The position numbers were made by a program, and so were the translations under genes. Positions 60,499 to 64,000 of a stretch of DNA of 64,000 bases are shown in pieces (positions within the stretch are counted from its first letter, which is position 1; each line of letters starts with the position of its first letter). The stretch lies in NCBI RefSeq assembly GCF_900112525.1, contig NZ_FOMD01000002.1:1-64000 (forward strand). The letters run 5' to 3'. The notes beneath the pieces are model-generated. The model saw only the letters and a list, made by a program, of their open reading frames with translations. It did no database searches and was not told the DNA's origin. The stretch is from Klenkia taihuensis (GTDB lineage Bacteria; Actinomycetota; Actinomycetes; Mycobacteriales; Geodermatophilaceae).

Positions 60499-61527
60499 TC
60501 ACAGGACCTTCGTCGCCGCGGCGTAGTGGCAGGCGCTCTGGTGCGCGGGGCCGCGGGACTCCAGCGGCGGCTCCACGGTGATGCACTTCTCGCGCTGGGT
60601 GTCGCTGAGCTCGCCCGCGAACTTCTGGCAGCGGGTGCGGAAGCGGCAGCCCGAGGGCGGGTTGGCCGGGCTGGGCACGTCACCGGTGATGATGATCCGC
60701 TGCCGGCTGCGCTCCATGCGCGGGTCGGGCAGCGGGATCGCCGAGAGCAGCGCCTGCGTGTACGGGTGGGTCGGCCGGTCGAACAGCTCGTCCCGCGGCG
60801 CCACCTCGATGATCTTGCCGAGGTACATGACGGCGACCCGGTCGGAGATGTGCCGCACCACCGAGAGGTCGTGCGCGATGAACAGGTAGGACAGGCCCAG
60901 CCGCTCCTTGAGGTCCTCCAGCAGGTTGATCACACCCGCCTGGATGGACACGTCCAGCGCCGACACCGGCTCGTCGAGCACCAGCACCTTGGGCTCCAGC
61001 GCCAGCGCCCGGGCGATGCCGATGCGCTGCCGCTGCCCGCCGGAGAACTCCGCCGGGTACCGGTTGGTGTGCTCGGGGTTCAGGCCCACCGTCTCGACCA
61101 GGGTGCGGACCCGCTCGCGCAGCTCCGCCTCGTCCTTGGTCAGCCCGTGGATGATCAGCGGCTCGGCGACGATGTCGAAGACCGGCAGCCGCGGGTTGAG
61201 CGAGGCGTAGGGGTCCTGGAAGACGATCTGGATGTCGCGGCGCAGCGGTCGCATCGCCCTGCGGTCCAGCCCGACCAGCTCGCGGCCCTCGAACTTCACC
61301 GAGCCGCCGGTGGCCGGCTGCAGGTTCAGGATCGCCCGGCCGGTGGTCGACTTGCCGCAGCCGGACTCCCCGACCAGCCCGAGCACCTCACCGGGGTAGA
61401 GGTCCAGGTCCAGGCCGTCGACGGCGCGGACGGCACCGACGACGCGCTTGATCAGCCCACCGCCCTTGATCGGGAAGTGCTTCTCCAGGCCGCGCACGGT
61501 CAGGATGGGTTCACGGGTGGCGGTCAT
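60499..61527 (-). CDS. oppF: Oligopeptide/dipeptide ABC transporter ATP-binding protein (OppF/DppF)
   Basis: A 342-residue ATPase: Walker [24 protein letters not shown], signature [15 protein letters not shown], Walker [13 protein letters not shown], then the oligopeptide-type C-terminal extension with cysteines ([23 protein letters not shown]) that can hold an Fe-S cluster or zinc. ATG 61527 overlaps the oppD stop. Confidence 0.94.
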   Translation of the reverse strand: MTATREPILTVRGLEKHFPIKGGGLIKRVVGAVRAVDGLDLDLYPGEVLGLVGESGCGKSTTGRAILNLQPATGGSVKFEGRELVGLDRRAMRPLRRDIQIVFQDPYASLNPRLPVFDIVAEPLIIHGLTKDEAELRERVRTLVETVGLNPEHTNRYPAEFSGGQRQRIGIARALALEPKVLVLDEPVSALDVSIQAGVINLLEDLKERLGLSYLFIAHDLSVVRHISDRVAVMYLGKIIEVAPRDELFDRPTHPYTQALLSAIPLPDPRMERSRQRIIITGDVPSPANPPSGCRFRTRCQKFAGELSDTQREKCITVEPPLESRGPAHQSACHYAAATKVL

Positions 61528-62747
61528 CGCCGGTCTCCGTCCGTGGTGGTGCTCGGGGTCGTGGTCGCGTCCAGCAGGGAGCCGGTGCCCGCCTGCGGGG
61601 TGGGGTCGGTGCGCTCGCCGACCGGGTCGCCGGGGGCGCCGGCGTCCGCGGTGCCGGCGGCCGCGGCCAGGTCGGCCGGCTGCTCGGAGCCCAGGAGGCG
61701 GTCGTCGGCGGCCTCGTCGAAGACCGCCGCGGCCTCGCCGCCGGCCTTGCGCACCTCGTCGATGCGGATGCAGGCCGCGGTGTGCCCACCACCGACCTCG
61801 ACCAGGTCGGGCTCGGCGACGTCGCACTCGGCGACGTGCAGCGGGCAGCGCGGGGCGAAGGGGCACCCCGGCGGCATGTTCACCACCGAGGGCGGCGAGC
61901 CCTTGATCGGGGTCAGCCGCTGCTTGGTGGAGGAGTCCAGCCGGGGCAGCGAGCCGAGCAGGCCCAGCGTGTAGGGCATCCGCGGCTGGTAGTAGATGTC
62001 CTCGACGCCGCCGATCTCCACCGGCCGGCCGGCGTACATGACCAGGACCCGGTCGGCGATGCCGGCCACGACACCCAGGTCGTGGGTGATCAGCACCATC
62101 GCCGCACCCGTCTCCGACAGCGCGGTCTGCAGCACCTCGAGGATCTGCGCCTGCACCGTGACGTCCAGGGCCGTGGTCGGCTCGTCGGCGATGATCACGT
62201 CGGGCTGGTTGGCCATCGCGATGGCGATGACGACGCGCTGGCGCATGCCGCCGGAGAACTCGTGCGGGTAGGACCGCACCCGCTCCGCGGCGTTCGGGAT
62301 GCCGACCATGCCCAGCAGGTCGGCCGCGCGGGCCTGCGCCGCCTTCGAGGACAGCTTCGAGTCGTGGACCCGCAGCGTCTCCTCGATCTGGTACCCGACG
62401 CGGTACACCGGGTCCAGCGACGTCATCGGGTCCTGGAAGATCATGGACACGCCCTTGCCGCGCACCCGGGACATCGCCCGGTCGCCCTGCCCGAGCAGCT
62501 CCTGGCCGCGGTACTTCACCGACCCGCTGACCCGCGCGGAGGCGGGCAGCAGGCCCATGACGGCCAGCGAGGTCACCGACTTGCCCGAACCGGACTCGCC
62601 GACGATGCCGAGCACCTCACCCGACCGCAGGGTGTAGTCCACCCCGCGGACGGCGTGCACCAGCCCGTCCTCGGTCGGGAACCGGACGTTGAGGTCCTCG
62701 ACGGACAGCAGCGGCGCGCTCGGGTCGGTGTTCTTGGTGATGGTCAC
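61524..62747 (-). CDS. oppD: Oligopeptide/dipeptide ABC transporter ATP-binding protein (OppD/DppD)
   Basis: A 407-residue ATPase: Walker [25 protein letters not shown], signature [15 protein letters not shown], Walker [13 protein letters not shown], and the Cys-containing C-terminal peptide-family extension ([26 protein letters not shown]). A further ~70-residue Ala/Asp/Thr-rich tail goes beyond the usual end (normal length ~330-340). GTG 62747, 11 bp from oppC. Confidence 0.94.
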   Translation of the reverse strand: MTITKNTDPSAPLLSVEDLNVRFPTEDGLVHAVRGVDYTLRSGEVLGIVGESGSGKSVTSLAVMGLLPASARVSGSVKYRGQELLGQGDRAMSRVRGKGVSMIFQDPMTSLDPVYRVGYQIEETLRVHDSKLSSKAAQARAADLLGMVGIPNAAERVRSYPHEFSGGMRQRVVIAIAMANQPDVIIADEPTTALDVTVQAQILEVLQTALSETGAAMVLITHDLGVVAGIADRVLVMYAGRPVEIGGVEDIYYQPRMPYTLGLLGSLPRLDSSTKQRLTPIKGSPPSVVNMPPGCPFAPRCPLHVAECDVAEPDLVEVGGGHTAACIRIDEVRKAGGEAAAVFDEAADDRLLGSEQPADLAAAAGTADAGAPGDPVGERTDPTPQAGTGSLLDATTTPSTTTDGDRR

Positions 62748-62758
62748 GGACTAGCCCC

Positions 62759-63715
62759 TCAGGCCCGCACGCGGCGGTTGCTCGGGTCGAAGGCATCGCG
62801 GATCCCGTCGCCGATCAGGTTGATCGACAGGACGATGACCAACAGCGTGATGCCGGGGAAGTAGAAGAGCCACGGCCGGGTCGTGGTGGCCTGCACGCCG
62901 TCGGAGACCAGGCGGCCCAGCGACGTCTGGTTGGCCCCGTTCACACCGAACCCGAGGTAGGTCAGCGACGCCTCGAGGATGATCGCGGTGGCCGCGGCCA
63001 GCGTCGTCCAGACGATCAGCGACCCCAGCGCGTTCGGGATCAGGTGCTTGAAGATGATCCGGCTGTTGGAGGCACCGAGGGCGTGCGCGGCCTCGACGTA
63101 CTCCTTCTCGCGCAACGACAGGAACTGGCTGCGCACGATGCGGGCCAGGTCCAGCCAGCCGAACAGCCCCAGGATGATGCCGACGCCCAGCGGCGTGCGG
63201 CTGGAGGGGAAGTTGCTGGCGACGACGATGAGCACGACCAGCAGCGGCACGGTCAGGATCAGGTCGACGAAGCGCATGAGCACGCTGTCGACCCACCGGC
63301 CGAAGTAACCGGCCAGCGCGCCGACCAGCAGGCCCAGCGGCAGCGCGATGACGACGAACAGCAGCACGATGAGCATCGAGCGCTGCACGCCCTGCATCAG
63401 GCCGGCGAGCAGGTCGCGGCCGATGGCGTCGCTGCCCAGCGGGTAGCCCTGGGAGCCGGGCGGGACCGACTGCGCGCCGGAGTTCTGCGTGGCGTAGTCG
63501 GTCGTGTAGAGCAGCGGGCCCAGGAAGCCGAAGGCCAGCAGCAGGACGAAGACGACCAGTCCGGTCATCCCGACCTTGTTGCGCACGAACCGGCGGACGA
63601 TCTGCTGGCGCTGGCTGCGGGCCTTGACGGTGAACTCGCGCTCGACGCCGCCGCCGATCGGGGCGCCGGGCTCGCTCGGGAGGGCCGCCTCGGCGGCGGC
63701 CTGGGTGGTGGCCAT
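62759..63715 (-). CDS. oppC: Oligopeptide/dipeptide ABC transporter permease (OppC/DppC)
   Basis: A 318-residue permease with an N-terminal cytosolic segment, helix one (MTGLVVFVLLLAFGFLGPLL), an outside domain ending YPLGSDAIGRDLLAGLMQG (typical OppC motif), and the binding-protein-dependent inner-membrane loop EAAHALGASNSRIIFKHLIPNALGSLIV (EAA motif). It pairs with oppB to form the channel. ATG 63715. Confidence 0.94.
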   Translation of the reverse strand: MATTQAAAEAALPSEPGAPIGGGVEREFTVKARSQRQQIVRRFVRNKVGMTGLVVFVLLLAFGFLGPLLYTTDYATQNSGAQSVPPGSQGYPLGSDAIGRDLLAGLMQGVQRSMLIVLLFVVIALPLGLLVGALAGYFGRWVDSVLMRFVDLILTVPLLVVLIVVASNFPSSRTPLGVGIILGLFGWLDLARIVRSQFLSLREKEYVEAAHALGASNSRIIFKHLIPNALGSLIVWTTLAAATAIILEASLTYLGFGVNGANQTSLGRLVSDGVQATTTRPWLFYFPGITLLVIVLSINLIGDGIRDAFDPSNRRVRA

Positions 63716-63735
63716 GGGGAGGTCTCCTCAGCCGG

Positions 63736-64000
63736 TCAGGACAGTCGGATGCGCGGGTCGAGCACCGCGTAGAGGACGTCGGCGACGAGGTTGAACACGA
63801 CGACGAAGACGGCGCTGACCAGCAGCCAGCCGAGGACGACGTTGATGTCGTTCTGCCCGATGCCGTTCTGGATCAGGTACTCGCCCATGCCGTGCCAGAC
63901 GAAGACCTGCTCGGTGATGACCGCACCGCCGAACAGCGTGCCGATGCCCAGCGCCACCACGGTGGTCAGCGGGATGAGCGCGTTGCGCAGCCCGTGCTTC
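63736..64000 (-). CDS. oppB: Oligopeptide/dipeptide ABC transporter permease (OppB/DppB), 5' part outside window
   Basis: The C-terminal ~87 residues of an OppB-type permease. The end of the EAA loop (KHGLRNALIPLTTVVALG) is visible at the right edge, followed by GGAVITEQVFVWHGMGEYL and the final helix ending VLDPRIRLS, a signature of this family. The start lies beyond base 64000. It is 20 bp upstream of oppC in the same operon; the binding protein gene is presumably further upstream. Confidence 0.93.
   Translation of the reverse strand, partial: KHGLRNALIPLTTVVALGIGTLFGGAVITEQVFVWHGMGEYLIQNGIGQNDINVVLGWLLVSAVFVVVFNLVADVLYAVLDPRIRLS

Overview
This is a very GC-rich (about 73 to 75% by eye) chromosomal segment of an actinobacterium. 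Overlapping starts and stops (ATGA, GTGA, TTGA), frequent GTG starts, mycothiol synthesis (mshB), a sigE-rseA-htrA-tatB module and a phytoene-desaturase-like enzyme point to Actinomycetota, most likely Geodermatophilaceae (Blastococcus, Geodermatophilus or Modestobacter type). The family is an inference from gene content; no rRNA is present to confirm it. I see no tRNA, rRNA, CRISPR array, phage or transposase. Coding density is extreme: no gene-free stretch exceeds 300 bases, and the longest (28613-28809) holds a cobalamin riboswitch.

Layout. 1-2.9 kb: end of a cell-surface glycosyltransferase cluster. 2.9-9.8 kb: acyl-CoA dehydrogenase, a malyl-CoA-lyase-like enzyme, an EamA exporter, PhzF, and a soluble MgtE-N/CBS protein with DUF1003. 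9.8-12.1 kb: operon of CHY zinc finger, SRPBCC protein and an Orn/Lys/Arg-decarboxylase-fold enzyme. 12.1-18.8 kb: TAXI binding protein with a two-component system, divergent from a tripartite tricarboxylate transporter (tctCBA) and a UspA protein. 18.8-25.5 kb: AzlCD, Mrp, TatB, HtrA, anti-sigma factor, SigE, an O-methyltransferase. 25-28.6 kb: glgC and glgA. 28.6-31.5 kb: B12 riboswitch and btuFCD. 31.5-37.5 kb: flavin oxidoreductase, App1-like phosphatase, hydrolase, CrtI-like oxidase and an unrecognised Rossmann-type protein. 37.5-42.9 kb: M17 aminopeptidase, DUF3117, Tag glycosylase, and a TetR-controlled ABC exporter. 42.9-51.5 kb: sugar epimerase, DUF222/HNH nuclease, glycosyltransferases and a cytochrome b561/molybdopterin oxidoreductase. 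51.5-60.4 kb: LOG protein, dapE, dapD, dapC, ferredoxin, mshB. 60.5-64 kb: opp/dpp peptide importer, running off the right edge.

The order mshB, fdx, dapC, dapD, dapE, LOG, (insert), tag, DUF3117, glgA/glgC, O-methyltransferase, sigE, rseA, htrA, tatB, mrp matches Mycobacterium tuberculosis Rv1170-Rv1229, so the backbone is ancestral and the 40-51 kb block is the accessory part.

Four points deserve attention. (1) tctC has no stop codon where the protein should end; its frame stays open across tctB and tctA. (2) At least two genes (pepA clearly, htrA possibly) seem to start at CTG overlapping the preceding TGA. (3) More than twenty gene starts sit 6-8 nt behind a TANNNT-like -10 box with no Shine-Dalgarno, that is, leaderless, often as face-to-face pairs in gaps of 25-70 bp. 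(4) The HNH gene lies between two hairpins of the same design that differ by compensatory changes.
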